Positions 8,537 through 17,261 of a stretch of 64,000 nucleotides of DNA are shown here, one piece after another (position 1 is the stretch's first letter; the number at the start of each line of letters is the position of its first letter). The position numbers and the translations under genes were made by a program. The notes beneath the pieces are model-generated. The model saw only the letters and a program-made list of their open reading frames with translations, searched no databases and had not been told where the DNA came from. The DNA comes from Paenibacillus silvestris (GTDB lineage Bacteria; Bacillota; Bacilli; Paenibacillales; NBRC-103111). Location of the stretch: assembly GCF_009882985.1 (NCBI RefSeq), contig NZ_WTUZ01000039.1:124001-188000 (forward strand), written 5' to 3'.

Positions 8537-8626
8537 ATGGGGTATGAAGCAGGTAGCACAAGCGCAGCCGCCATTTTGGTTCTCTTCGTTTTATTGGTTA
8601 TTGTTACTATGACATTTGTATGGTAA
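8537..8626 (+). CDS. YjcZ-like sporulation peptide 2
   Basis: A 29-residue peptide, MGYEAGSTSAA followed by one hydrophobic helix AILVLFVLLVIVTMTFVW. It is a shorter paralogue of the peptide at 8368 and has a strong AAGGAGG at 8521-8527. YjcZ-family peptides are made late in sporulation and are found in spores; their roles are mostly unknown. A strong terminator follows at 8653, so the two peptides probably form one transcript. Confidence 0.8.
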   Translation: MGYEAGSTSAAAILVLFVLLVIVTMTFVW

Positions 8627-8652
8627 ACGTGTAGACAAGACATTGACCCATG

Positions 8653-8680
8653 AAAAGCCGCGAAACTCGCGGTTTTTTTT
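8653..8680 (+). terminator. Terminator of the YjcZ-like peptide pair
   Basis: CCGCGA-AAC-TCGCGG stem-loop followed by eight T, 27 bases after the second peptide. Confidence 0.9.
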
Positions 8681-8709
8681 CATGCAATCAAGTCTGGGGA
8701 TTACGCTTA

Positions 8710-8737
8710 CGGACAGGTACCCGTTTTATGGTAAAAT
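8710..8737 (+). promoter_or_regulatory. Possible sigma-A promoter of the hybrid kinase gene
   Basis: CGGACA (8710-8715), a 16-bp spacer and TAAAAT (8732-8737) lie about 40 bp upstream of the kinase start. Matches to consensus are moderate (4/6 and 5/6). Confidence 0.35.
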
Positions 8738-8778
8738 AGGAGTAGCTATCGCGTTAATTGAAAAGGAGGAATGGATAG

Positions 8779-10722
8779 ATGCAGGACTTAGCGTACTTTG
8801 ACCCCCAAGCATTATTTGGACATATATATACCAGTGCTCCGATTGGAATCGCTTTGATCTCTTTGGATCGCAAATGGATGAACGTTAACCCGGCAGTTTG
8901 CAGGATTTTCGGCTATTCAGAAGAAGAGTTCAAGGACTTTACGCTAGAAGATATCCGGCATCCTGATGACAGCAGCAACACTAGTCGTTTAGTAACAGAG
9001 CTGCTCCATGGCGTCATTCCTTCATTTGAAATAGAAAATCGGTACTTTCATAAAAATGGCAGTATGGTTTGGACCTTTGTACATGTTTCATTAGTTCGTG
9101 ATGATCATGAGGGGAAGCCTTTGTATTTTATTGCCCAATTCATCGATGTAACCAAGAACAAGCTGGCAGAACTCAAGCTGCAGGAAAGCATTGAACGGTA
9201 TACGTCATTAAAGAAATACAACCATGATGCGATTATTTCTTTTGGATTGAACGGCATTATTATCAATGGCAATAAGATGGTTCAGCAGATGACCGGATAT
9301 CGCATTGAAGAGTTAATAGGCAGTAGAATGTCTACATTAATTGGCGAGATCAATTCAATCAATTTGCTCTTGGCTTTACACGATTATGGCGATATTGAAA
9401 AAGTGGAAAAAGACATCACTTTCATTCAGCACAAAGACGGTCATTCCGTTGAAGTGTTGGTGACACTGGCTCCAATCATCATCCATGCTCAGACGAAGGG
9501 CTTTTATATCATAGCGAAAGACATGACGGAACAAAAGAAGTTGATTATTGAAAAAGAAGCGGCTGAGAAGACGAATAAAGCGAAAAGCGAATTCTTAGCC
9601 ATGATGAGTCATGAAATCCGTACACCTATGAACGGGGTTATCGGGATGACGGATGTACTTCTGGAGACGGAATTGGATGAAGAGCAGATCGAATATGTAC
9701 AAATTATTAAAAAAAGTGGCGACACGCTGCTCTCGATTATCAACGACATTCTGGACTTCTCCAAAATTGAATCCGGCAAGACGGAATTAATGGAAGAACC
9801 CCTGAATATAAGAATTATTTTATCAGAAACGCTCTATATGGTAATGTCCAAAGCTCTTGAGAAAAATCTGGAGATCACGACATCGGTCTGTCCTAAGGTT
9901 CCTAACCTGGTTCATGGAGATATAACGAAGTTAAGACAAGTTCTGATGAATTTACTCAGCAATGCTATCAAATTCACGCCTAACGGAGCAATCTCGATCA
10001 GTGTGGAAATGTTATCGCAAGAACGGAATACAGTGCGTCTTCAATTCGCAATCAAGGATACAGGGATCGGTATTCCGAAAGATCAGGTCGGTCATTTATT
10101 TGAACCGTTTTATCAAGTAGATCATTTTATGACTAGGAAAACAGAAGGCACCGGCTTAGGATTAGCTATTTGTAAAAAGCTTGTTGAGCTTATGGATGGT
10201 CAAATCTGGCATGAAGCCTCCAATGATCAAACAGGATCAACCTTCTTGTTCACAGCCAGCTTCAGAGTTCCATTAGAGCATTCTGACTCATCGCAATATG
10301 ATAGGTGGCGCGAACATGAGGATAAGGTCGAGAATTCAACCGAACAATCCTTGAAAATATTAATTGCAGAAGACAACGAAGTGAATCAACTTGTCTTAAA
10401 GAAAATGATAGAGAAACTCGGGTACAAAGCGACTTTGGTACATAACGGCAAAGAAGCAGTGGATGCTGTCAAGCGTTATCCGTATGATATCATTTTTATG
10501 GATATTCAAATGCCCTGGATGGATGGGTTAACGGCTACGAAACTAATCCATGAACTATTAAAGGGGAAGAACAAACCGTACATCGTGGCAGTGACCGCTC
10601 ATGCAATCAAAGGCGATAGTGAGAAATATCTAGCTGAAGGCATGGATGCTTACATCAGCAAGCCGATCAGCATTAACGCGATAGCAGAGATCATTGAAAG
10701 ATTTGACAAGAGGAAAGCCTAG
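8779..10722 (+). CDS. PAS-PAS hybrid histidine kinase with receiver domain
   Basis: A 647-residue cytoplasmic hybrid sensor kinase without membrane segments. Order of parts: PAS 1 (about 10-130, SAPIGIALISLDRKWMNVN and a PAC-type VWTFVHVSLVRD), PAS 2 (about 137-250), HisKA with phospho-acceptor His278 in MMSHEIRTPMNGV, HATPase_c with the N box LMNLLSNAIKFTP, G1 box KDTGIGIP and G2 box GTGLGLAI, and a receiver domain with Asp575 in FMDIQMPWMDG and Lys in YISKPIS. It is expected to phosphorylate its own receiver; no separate output protein or histidine phosphotransfer gene lies nearby. AGGAGG at 8764 supports the ATG at 8779. The signal sensed by the PAS domains is unknown. Confidence 0.93.
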   Translation: MQDLAYFDPQALFGHIYTSAPIGIALISLDRKWMNVNPAVCRIFGYSEEEFKDFTLEDIRHPDDSSNTSRLVTELLHGVIPSFEIENRYFHKNGSMVWTFVHVSLVRDDHEGKPLYFIAQFIDVTKNKLAELKLQESIERYTSLKKYNHDAIISFGLNGIIINGNKMVQQMTGYRIEELIGSRMSTLIGEINSINLLLALHDYGDIEKVEKDITFIQHKDGHSVEVLVTLAPIIIHAQTKGFYIIAKDMTEQKKLIIEKEAAEKTNKAKSEFLAMMSHEIRTPMNGVIGMTDVLLETELDEEQIEYVQIIKKSGDTLLSIINDILDFSKIESGKTELMEEPLNIRIILSETLYMVMSKALEKNLEITTSVCPKVPNLVHGDITKLRQVLMNLLSNAIKFTPNGAISISVEMLSQERNTVRLQFAIKDTGIGIPKDQVGHLFEPFYQVDHFMTRKTEGTGLGLAICKKLVELMDGQIWHEASNDQTGSTFLFTASFRVPLEHSDSSQYDRWREHEDKVENSTEQSLKILIAEDNEVNQLVLKKMIEKLGYKATLVHNGKEAVDAVKRYPYDIIFMDIQMPWMDGLTATKLIHELLKGKNKPYIVAVTAHAIKGDSEKYLAEGMDAYISKPISINAIAEIIERFDKRKA

Positions 10723-10750
10723 GTTAAGCGTTAAGCGATAGCTCAAGATC

Positions 10751-10784
10751 AGAGCAGTTTACCACGTGGTAATTGCTCTTTTTT
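10751..10784 (+). terminator. Terminator of the hybrid kinase gene
   Basis: AGAGCA...TGCTCT outer stem with inner TTACCAC/GTGGTAA and one bulged base, followed by six T. Confidence 0.85.
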
Positions 10785-10813
10785 CTAGTTTTGTTTCACT
10801 TAATTCCTTGGAA

Positions 10814-11299
10814 TTAATAGCCTTCTTGTGTCCACTTCTGACTTTGCATGCGTGTTTTGGCAACTCCAAGTGCCATGTTGTTCCATAAGGTCATCTCTAC
10901 AAACTGGGACTGTTCATTCGTACACTGAACAATGATGATCACTTCACTACCTTTAGCAGTTCTTATCTTCTTCCGTCTATGGTGGGTCTTGATTACATCG
11001 AATACAAAACCAATAATAAAACCAACAACCGATCCAATGAGTCCCCAAACCACGGGTCCCCAGTCCAGAACAAATCCTCTAGCTACCCCTATCGTGCCAC
11101 ACATCATGGCAAGTATGAGACCAATATCAATCAATGAGGTTCCATCCATACCGTGCGTCGTATCAAACAGTTTGGTATCTACCTGACGATTATCTAGTGG
11201 AACTGCGTAGATATCGTCGATTTCATTCTCTTTTAGTTTGCTAATGGCAAGCTCGACGAAATGTGTATGCTGAAAGGTAGAGAAGAACTGGATGTCCAT
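10814..11299 (-). CDS. Hypothetical membrane protein with glycine-rich hairpin
   Basis: A 161-residue protein not assigned to a named family. Residues 1-50 are soluble and resemble a small alpha/beta domain (VELAISKLKENEIDDIYAVPL), residues about 55-105 form a hydrophobic hairpin rich in Gly and small residues (GLIGSVVGFIIGFVFDVI), and residues 110-161 form a second short beta-rich soluble part (GSEVIIIVQCTNEQSQFVEM). The layout resembles general-stress membrane proteins of the DUF1269/YflT kind, but this is only topological. Its start codon overlaps the stop codon of the upstream gene at 11299 (TAATG), so the two are translationally coupled and should act together. Confidence 0.65.
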   Translation of the reverse strand: MDIQFFSTFQHTHFVELAISKLKENEIDDIYAVPLDNRQVDTKLFDTTHGMDGTSLIDIGLILAMMCGTIGVARGFVLDWGPVVWGLIGSVVGFIIGFVFDVIKTHHRRKKIRTAKGSEVIIIVQCTNEQSQFVEMTLWNNMALGVAKTRMQSQKWTQEGY

Positions 11300-12084
11300 T
11301 AGACTTTTTCTCCTTTATGTAATACAAAATGCTTTGATTGATGATGGTTCTTCAAAAAGTCTGCTTGTTCCCGATTAAAAAGTTTTTCTAATTCAACTGT
11401 ATTTGAGTAGGCGTCATATAAGCCATAGAAATAGATCGACGGATAATAGAGGACCCACTGTGGATCTAGTACTTCTCTGGCTTTCAAAAAGTCCCCTAGT
11501 AGACAATAGTGAATGCTTTCGACCAGATTTGAATTCAGGTATACAATAATAGTCGTAATCATTTGCAAAAAAGCGCCTAGGAGTCGATGAATATAGAGTT
11601 GTCCGAGACTTGGCAAGGCCATTGACCAAGCCAAAGCGATCCATGGTTCTTTTTTGTCTAGAAAGTTATTCCCGAAAGGGTTCATCGTGAAAGTCGTGTA
11701 TTTGGCATTTTCCCTTTCCGCGAGCAAGTGGATCTTGTTTTCATCAATTGCAACCCGGTAGCTGTCCCATATAGCAAATAAATAAACAGGAATATAGAGG
11801 TAGATGTATCTTTCGTCTAAAATATCCTTTGCTTGGGCTAGATCGCCGTTAAACGTATACATGATGGCCATATTCAGATGGGTGATTTGGTTAATAAAAA
11901 ATTCCCAAAAAAACAAGGCGAAGCCGGTTATAAATTTGTGGACCAAAAAATGGCCGAATCCAGGGAAAGCGATGGACCATAATCCGACGATGAGGGGATT
12001 TCGCTGGTGGAGCTGAATCGTACCGAAAGCAGTAACGTTGGCTTGATAATAGCGATTTCTATATTTGTTCCTGAAGTTATTCAT
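11299..12084 (-). CDS. Membrane protein with internally duplicated domain
   Basis: A 261-residue protein built from two copies of a unit of about 85 residues. Copy 1 (about 29-110) has NPLIVGLWSIAFPGFGHFLVHK, GDLAQAKDILDERYIYLYIPVY and LFAIWDSYR; copy 2 (about 145-228) has EPWIALAWSMALPSLGQLYIHR, GDFLKAREVLDPQWVLYYPSIY and FYGLYDAYS. Each unit contains two or three membrane segments and the P-G/S-x-G-x-x-h-x-H/R pattern seen in TM2-like proteins. No function is known. It heads a two-gene coupled unit with the protein at 10814 and is divergent from the YesM-like kinase at 12233. Confidence 0.75.
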   Translation of the reverse strand: MNNFRNKYRNRYYQANVTAFGTIQLHQRNPLIVGLWSIAFPGFGHFLVHKFITGFALFFWEFFINQITHLNMAIMYTFNGDLAQAKDILDERYIYLYIPVYLFAIWDSYRVAIDENKIHLLAERENAKYTTFTMNPFGNNFLDKKEPWIALAWSMALPSLGQLYIHRLLGAFLQMITTIIVYLNSNLVESIHYCLLGDFLKAREVLDPQWVLYYPSIYFYGLYDAYSNTVELEKLFNREQADFLKNHHQSKHFVLHKGEKV

Positions 12085-12166
12085 CGTTGTTGCCCCTTTG
12101 CCATTTCAGAAGAGTAAGCAATTGTTATTATTTCCTAATTCTAAATATCAATTCGGATAAAAGTAT

Positions 12167-12194
12167 TTGATACGATCGTCTTATCGTGTATTAT
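12167..12194 (+). promoter_or_regulatory. Probable sigma-A promoter of the yesMN-like pair 1
   Basis: TTGATA at 12167-12172, a 16-bp spacer and TATTAT at 12189-12194. Transcription would start near 12201, leaving a leader of about 32 bases before the ATG at 12233. The position rules out an upstream in-frame TTG at 12167 as translation start because it lies in the -35 box. Confidence 0.55.
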
Positions 12195-12232
12195 CAGGTA
12201 ATATGTTTAGTCATGTAATGAGGGGGTCGACG

Positions 12233-14038
12233 ATGCTAAGCAAATGGTTTATCCATCGCAGCAGCATTCAAAATAAGTTTCTCATATCGACAATATGCCT
12301 CATCCTTGTTCCGCTCGGTGTCTTCGGATTCATTACGCTGCAAATTTCCAAAAATTCAATTGAATCGCAAGTTAGCCAGTCGAATCTCAAAACACTTGGT
12401 CAGATTGCTGAGAAGACGGATATGCTGCTGGACGATGTGATTGCGGTTTCGAATACGTTCTATCTCAATGATGAGATTAACCATGCGTTTACGACGGAAA
12501 TAACCGCAAATAGCTATGAAGAAGCACATCTTCGTGCTGCTTTTGACAGGCTGCTTACGAATTCGATTTATTCTTTCGGTAAGCTCCAATACCATGTTAC
12601 GCTTCTTGGCCTGAACGGACTCGAACAGTCGACGAATCCGCTAAATATGAATATCCGAATCCGAGATATTGTAAACGAACCTTGGTTCCGAAAGGCTGCT
12701 GAGGCAAAGGGACGTATTCTCTGGATTACGGAGCCGATCCCTGGACTTATGGCGACAGAGGACGGTCGTAGCACCTTTCACGCTGTAAGAATTAGTAATC
12801 GTTTTGAAACCGGCGCTCCTACGGGTCTCGTAATGATTAGTGTAAACGCAACCACAATAAGGAGTTTATATGAAAGTGCCTTGGATGAGCAGCGGGAAAT
12901 TGTGATCATCGGTGACGATGGTCGTGTGATCTCCTCCCAGGCAGACGGAAAGATCTTGACGAATGTAAAGGATCGTTCCTATTACTGGAAAATTCAGCAG
13001 TATGAGTCGGGTTATTTCGTAGACCGCGAGAATGATACGGAGCAATTAATTTCTTTCCAGACAATCGGCAAAACAGGTTGGAAACTTGTTTCTTATACAC
13101 CGACAAAAGTTGTTCTTAGCAGCTTAAATCGCATACAGCTAATTGTCTCTATTGTTTTTATTATCGTTGTTCTACTTGCCATCGGGGCCTCTTATGTGAT
13201 GGCCAAACGACTCGCAATACCGATCAAACGGCTGTATCGCGATTTCACTCGCGTAGAGACGGGGGATCTGTCCGTTCGTACTCCGATTCATCAGGATGAT
13301 GAAATTGGTTTGTTGACGAGGAAGTTTAATCAGATGGTCGCTAGATTGAATGAGTTGATGCAAGGAATTACGGTTGAGCAGCAGCAAAAGAGGCATGCCG
13401 AGCTTCAGGCGCTGCAATCGCAAATTAATCCGCATTTTCTGTATAACACACTAACTTCGATACGATTCATGCTTCATAAGCACAGCGTTGACAAAGTCGA
13501 TTCCGTGATTGTGGCTTTGGTTAAGCTGCTGAAGCAATCGATCTCCAAGCATGATGAGTTAATACCGATCGAAGAGGAAATTAGCATGCTGCACAATTAT
13601 ATGTACATCCAGCAAATTCGGCAGGGTGATAAGCTGGAGGTTCACTATGCATTCATTGACGAGATGATGCCGTTCAAAACGATCAAATTCATTCTGCAGC
13701 CGCTGGTCGAGAATGCGATCTTTCATGGGCTGGAGCCGAAGCTCGGGAAGAGGACGCTGTGGATCAGAGGGGCTATGCAGGATGGAGATATCCTGTTTGA
13801 AATCAGGGACGATGGTGTTGGGATGGAGCCTGCTAGCAAAGCTGGTTTGTTCTTAGATGAGTATGCTGAGGATGGACAAGCAGCCCATCGCGGGGGCTTG
13901 CGGAATGTACATGAGCGAATCCAGCTGTATTACGGCGCAAAATATGGGCTAACGGTAGAATCCGAGCTAGGAGTAGGAACGAAGGTATCCGTTCTTATAC
14001 CAGCCTGGTATAAGTGGAAGGAGACGAATGCTAAATGA
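12233..14038 (+). CDS. YesM-like sensor histidine kinase 1
   Basis: A 601-residue membrane sensor kinase of the YesM/LytS-like His_kinase family. Order: N-terminal membrane helix (about 16-36, FLISTICLILVPLGVFGFI), an extracytoplasmic dCache-like domain (about 40-300), a second helix (about 304-325), HAMP, the His_kinase block with His401 in INPHFLYNT, and HATPase_c (RDDGVG box). Extracellular sugars or their binding proteins are the usual cues. GAGGGGG at 12220 supports the ATG at 12233. The stop overlaps the next start by ATGA, so kinase and regulator are translationally coupled. Next to a CUT1 importer and a sulfatase it probably controls, given spacing and co-orientation. Confidence 0.92.
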   Translation: MLSKWFIHRSSIQNKFLISTICLILVPLGVFGFITLQISKNSIESQVSQSNLKTLGQIAEKTDMLLDDVIAVSNTFYLNDEINHAFTTEITANSYEEAHLRAAFDRLLTNSIYSFGKLQYHVTLLGLNGLEQSTNPLNMNIRIRDIVNEPWFRKAAEAKGRILWITEPIPGLMATEDGRSTFHAVRISNRFETGAPTGLVMISVNATTIRSLYESALDEQREIVIIGDDGRVISSQADGKILTNVKDRSYYWKIQQYESGYFVDRENDTEQLISFQTIGKTGWKLVSYTPTKVVLSSLNRIQLIVSIVFIIVVLLAIGASYVMAKRLAIPIKRLYRDFTRVETGDLSVRTPIHQDDEIGLLTRKFNQMVARLNELMQGITVEQQQKRHAELQALQSQINPHFLYNTLTSIRFMLHKHSVDKVDSVIVALVKLLKQSISKHDELIPIEEEISMLHNYMYIQQIRQGDKLEVHYAFIDEMMPFKTIKFILQPLVENAIFHGLEPKLGKRTLWIRGAMQDGDILFEIRDDGVGMEPASKAGLFLDEYAEDGQAAHRGGLRNVHERIQLYYGAKYGLTVESELGVGTKVSVLIPAWYKWKETNAK

Positions 14039-15639
14039 ATATTCTCATTGTAGATGACGAACCGATTTTTCGGGAGTGGTTTCAAATGACCGTTGCCAGG
14101 CTGGGCGAACCTTACCGTATTGCCGGAGAAGCCGCAAATGGTCTTGAGGCGATCGATTTTTGCCGGTCGCATACCGTTGATTTGGTCGTGACTGATGTCA
14201 AAATGCCGGGTATGAACGGTATTGAACTGATTAAGAGCTTGAAGCAGGAAATGCCGAGAATTCGCGTCGTTATTTTCAGTTCCTATAATGAATTTCAATT
14301 CGCCGCCGAGGCACTCAAATTCGGTGCAAGTGAATACATTCTTAAAGCAGAAATTACACTTCAGGGTCTAGGCGAGGTGCTGCAAAAGATCGGTAAGGAT
14401 ATTGAACTGGACCATAGTAAGCTGGTCGAAATCAACTCCTTGCGAAGTCTGTTGAATCAAAACCAACTGGCACTTCGTACCGCGTATTTCAAGGAGCTTT
14501 TGCTAGGAAATCAACAGGAATGGAATGATTTTCAAGATAAAATGCTGCTGTTCGGCACGGGGCTGACTGAGAGGAACTTGACGGTACTAGCGTTAGGCAA
14601 TCTTCCGACCTCGGAGCTGAAAATTCAAGAGGAAGATTTGCGAATCCTTGCGGTAACCAATATTGTCAACGAGACTTTGATGAATGAAGCTGGCAATGGC
14701 TGTTCTTTTCTCTATGAGGACAATGTGGTGATGCTGCTGGTTAATATCAAGAGCACGAGTATGAAATCTCAAAGGGAGTCCTTGCTGCTATTGGCTAACC
14801 GTGTAACGGAAAATTTGCGTAAATTTATTGGTGTACATGCTGCGATAAGCATCAGTACGACTTACAGCCGTCTTTCCTTCCTGCCGGAGCAAGCAAGAGA
14901 GGCATTAGAGGCACTGCATCTGCCCTTATTTTATGAGGATCGCAGCATTGTGTATGATCAGTCCCCGATTCCTGCTGGTCAAGCGGACACGATTCCTGTG
15001 CCAGATAACTTTCACCGTTATTTAGATTTGGGACAAATTCGAGAGGTATCAGAAGCCTGCAAGCAATTCATGAACGCCATATCTGAGCAAAAAGCATTGA
15101 ATGCTAAGCAAGCTAGGGCGCTATCCCTTGAGCTAACTTATGCCATGGTGAACAAAGCAAGAGCCTATCAGGTGCCGGCTACGAAGCTTGATTTGTTGTA
15201 TAGCGAAGCTCACCTGGAGGTGATGCGGCTGAAAACTTTTCGAGAGCTCAGAAGTTGGACGGAGACGATGGTGGATACGATTGTGCAGTGGATTGAACAA
15301 CACCGGCGCAAATATGGAGAAGCCGTACAGAATGCGTGCGATTTTATACAAAGACACTTTTCAGAAGAACTCTCGCTTCAGCAAGTGGCTGACCATGTTC
15401 ACCTGAGCCGGAACTATTTCAGTGAGCTTTTCAAAAAAGAAACGGGGATGAATTTCAACGAGTACCTGATGCAAGTAAGGTTAGAGCAGGCGATGAACCT
15501 GCTGAGTACCAAAACGCTGAAGGTTTCGGAGACAGCCGTGCAAGTGGGTTACGCGAACGCAAGTTATTTTATTAAGTTGTTTAAAAAATACACAGGAATC
15601 TCCCCATCTGAATACATGGAGCTGCATAATAGAGCCTAA
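14035..15639 (+). CDS. YesN-like response regulator 1 (receiver + AraC-type DNA binding)
   Basis: A 534-residue response regulator with an N-terminal receiver (Asp7, Asp8, phospho-acceptor Asp54 in VVTDVKMPG), a long middle domain of about 280 residues, and a C-terminal AraC/XylS double helix-turn-helix (about 425-534: EELSLQQVADHVHLSRNYFS and LKVSETAVQVGYANASYFIK). The receiver has LKAEI where LKP is usual, so the cis-Pro after the conserved Lys is replaced. It overlaps the kinase gene by 4 bases and ends 10 bases before a terminator. It probably activates the importer operon starting at 15873. Confidence 0.92.
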   Translation: MNILIVDDEPIFREWFQMTVARLGEPYRIAGEAANGLEAIDFCRSHTVDLVVTDVKMPGMNGIELIKSLKQEMPRIRVVIFSSYNEFQFAAEALKFGASEYILKAEITLQGLGEVLQKIGKDIELDHSKLVEINSLRSLLNQNQLALRTAYFKELLLGNQQEWNDFQDKMLLFGTGLTERNLTVLALGNLPTSELKIQEEDLRILAVTNIVNETLMNEAGNGCSFLYEDNVVMLLVNIKSTSMKSQRESLLLLANRVTENLRKFIGVHAAISISTTYSRLSFLPEQAREALEALHLPLFYEDRSIVYDQSPIPAGQADTIPVPDNFHRYLDLGQIREVSEACKQFMNAISEQKALNAKQARALSLELTYAMVNKARAYQVPATKLDLLYSEAHLEVMRLKTFRELRSWTETMVDTIVQWIEQHRRKYGEAVQNACDFIQRHFSEELSLQQVADHVHLSRNYFSELFKKETGMNFNEYLMQVRLEQAMNLLSTKTLKVSETAVQVGYANASYFIKLFKKYTGISPSEYMELHNRA

Positions 15640-15648
15640 GCACACTAG

Positions 15649-15675
15649 ACATCGCTTGAATGCGATGTTTTTTTT
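15649..15675 (+). terminator. Terminator of the yesMN-like pair 1
   Basis: ACATCGC stem with complement GCGATGT, 6-base loop, and a run of eight T immediately downstream of the regulator gene. It separates the sensor pair from the importer operon. Confidence 0.85.
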
Positions 15676-15824
15676 GTTCAGCTAAGGCCCTATCGGATTA
15701 TTTTTGCATATCAAAGGAATAATTTTGTATAAGATCTGTGAGACTCAGTACGACAGAATCAAGAAGCCTGCATTTGTTCCAAAAGAACGGAAACCAGTTT
15801 CACTATGACCCATTCCCGATTTCT

Positions 15825-15830
15825 TATAAT
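15825..15830 (+). promoter_or_regulatory. Possible -10 box of the CUT1 importer operon
   Basis: A perfect TATAAT lies 43 bp before the ATG at 15873, but no good -35 box is found at the right distance. This is what an activator-dependent promoter (here, a YesN-type AraC regulator) would look like. Nothing else distinctive was seen in 15676-15824. Confidence 0.4.
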
Positions 15831-15872
15831 GAAGTTGTCAGATAGATGAACTACAAGGGGAGGCTTTCAAAT

Positions 15873-17177
15873 ATGAAAAAGCAATGGGTTGCCGGGGGGA
15901 TCGGCCTTATACTGTCGGCCAGCATTCTGCTCAGCGGTTGCAGCAGCAGTACGGAGCAGCTGAATAAGAAGAGCGATGGAGCAAACGGAGGAAGCAAAAC
16001 GCTCACTTTCTGGAGAGCTGGTACGGATCCAGCAGAAAATGCTTATTGGAAACGCGTAATGAGCGATTTTGAGACGAAGCATCCAGGGGTGAAGATCGCG
16101 TATAGCGAGGTTCCTTTCGGTTCAGATATGGAAACGAAGCTGAATGCCGCTTATGCCAGCGGAACGTCGCCGGATGTGTTGTCTTACACACTGGCATCCT
16201 TGGCGCAGCGGGCGAATTTAGGGCAATATGAGCCACTCGACGCTTACACGAGCAAATGGGCAGATAAAAGCGACATGCTGGAAAGCGTCGTTGATACCGG
16301 TACCTACAAAGGGAAGCTGTACGGCATAGGCTTCATCCCTGATCCGAGGGTTCTGCTGTGGCGTAAGGATCTTTTCAAAGCAGCGGGACTGGATCCTGAG
16401 AAGCCGCCGGCCAATTGGGATGAACTGATGCAATATGCGGAAAAGCTGACAAAGAAGGATGGAGCGACAACAACGATGGCGGGTTTCGGCATTCCGACGG
16501 CGACCGGTTGGACGTTATGGCAATCCTTTGTTCTGCAAAATGGAGGCAAAATTATTGACCCGGAGACGAATACACCGTTATTTGATTCCCCGGAATCCAT
16601 TGAGGCTACACAATACCTAATTGATATGGTGAAAAAGGGAATCACGATTCCGAACGATTCAACGAAATCCAATGAGAATCTGTTCCCGAACGGAAAAGCG
16701 GCGATTGCTTATGATAGTCCTGCTGCATTCACGAATTTACAGAAGGAACATCCTGAGCTCAATGGGCAGATTGGTGTATCAGGTCCCATTTCCCGCAAAA
16801 TGAAGTCTACCTTCGCTGGCATGCGTCTATTGTTCATGAGCTCACAAAGCAAACAAAAAGACTTGGCCTTTGAATTTATGCAGACGGTCATGGCCAAAGA
16901 AGAGACATGGGCTAGGTATAAGGAATTAGGAACTCCGGTCGTCAGGAAGTCATTGAAAGACGATTATATTAAAGAAAATCCAGTCATGAATGGTGCTATA
17001 TTCGACGCCGTGACGTATGGACAAGGTGCTGCGAAAGTAACGTATTCCGGTAAAATGTATGAGTTTATTAGCCTGAACTTAGAAGAAGCCTATTATGGCA
17101 AGAAAACAGGGGAGCAAGCGATGAAGGATGCTGCTGCTCAGTTGACCAAGGAGCTTCCAAATCTAATTTCCAAATAG
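15873..17177 (+). CDS. CUT1-type sugar-binding lipoprotein
   Basis: A 434-residue extracellular solute-binding protein of family 1 (MalE/UgpB-like). The signal peptide ends in the lipobox LLSGC with Cys23, followed by a Ser-rich linker and the mature domain starting about TLTFWRAGTDPAENAYW. It would bind an oligosaccharide outside the cell and deliver it to the two permeases encoded next. GGGGAGG at 15857-15863 supports the ATG at 15873; the ATG at 15846 is upstream of that site. Downstream lies a hairpin (17186-17225) before the permease genes, probably to allow higher expression of this protein. No ATPase gene is present, so a shared MsmX-like ATPase encoded elsewhere is likely. Confidence 0.92.
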   Translation: MKKQWVAGGIGLILSASILLSGCSSSTEQLNKKSDGANGGSKTLTFWRAGTDPAENAYWKRVMSDFETKHPGVKIAYSEVPFGSDMETKLNAAYASGTSPDVLSYTLASLAQRANLGQYEPLDAYTSKWADKSDMLESVVDTGTYKGKLYGIGFIPDPRVLLWRKDLFKAAGLDPEKPPANWDELMQYAEKLTKKDGATTTMAGFGIPTATGWTLWQSFVLQNGGKIIDPETNTPLFDSPESIEATQYLIDMVKKGITIPNDSTKSNENLFPNGKAAIAYDSPAAFTNLQKEHPELNGQIGVSGPISRKMKSTFAGMRLLFMSSQSKQKDLAFEFMQTVMAKEETWARYKELGTPVVRKSLKDDYIKENPVMNGAIFDAVTYGQGAAKVTYSGKMYEFISLNLEEAYYGKKTGEQAMKDAAAQLTKELPNLISK

Positions 17178-17185
17178 GAGCTGAG

Positions 17186-17225
17186 TCGCCTGCGTGAAGA
17201 TTGCTTGCAGTCTACGGGCAGGCGA
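17186..17225 (+). promoter_or_regulatory. Intercistronic hairpin between binding-protein and permease genes
   Basis: TCGCCTGC at 17186-17193 pairs perfectly with GCAGGCGA at 17218-17225. No U tract follows, so it is more likely a 3' mRNA-stabilising structure or weak attenuator than a full terminator. Confidence 0.4.
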
Positions 17226-17261
17226 TTTACGTTCCAACCAGATGAAACGAGGTGGTTTCCC

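Noticed and set aside
12167-12232. Upstream TTG start for kinase 1
   Set aside because: It coincides with the -35 box of the probable promoter and lacks a ribosome binding site, whereas the ATG at 12233 has GAGGGGG.
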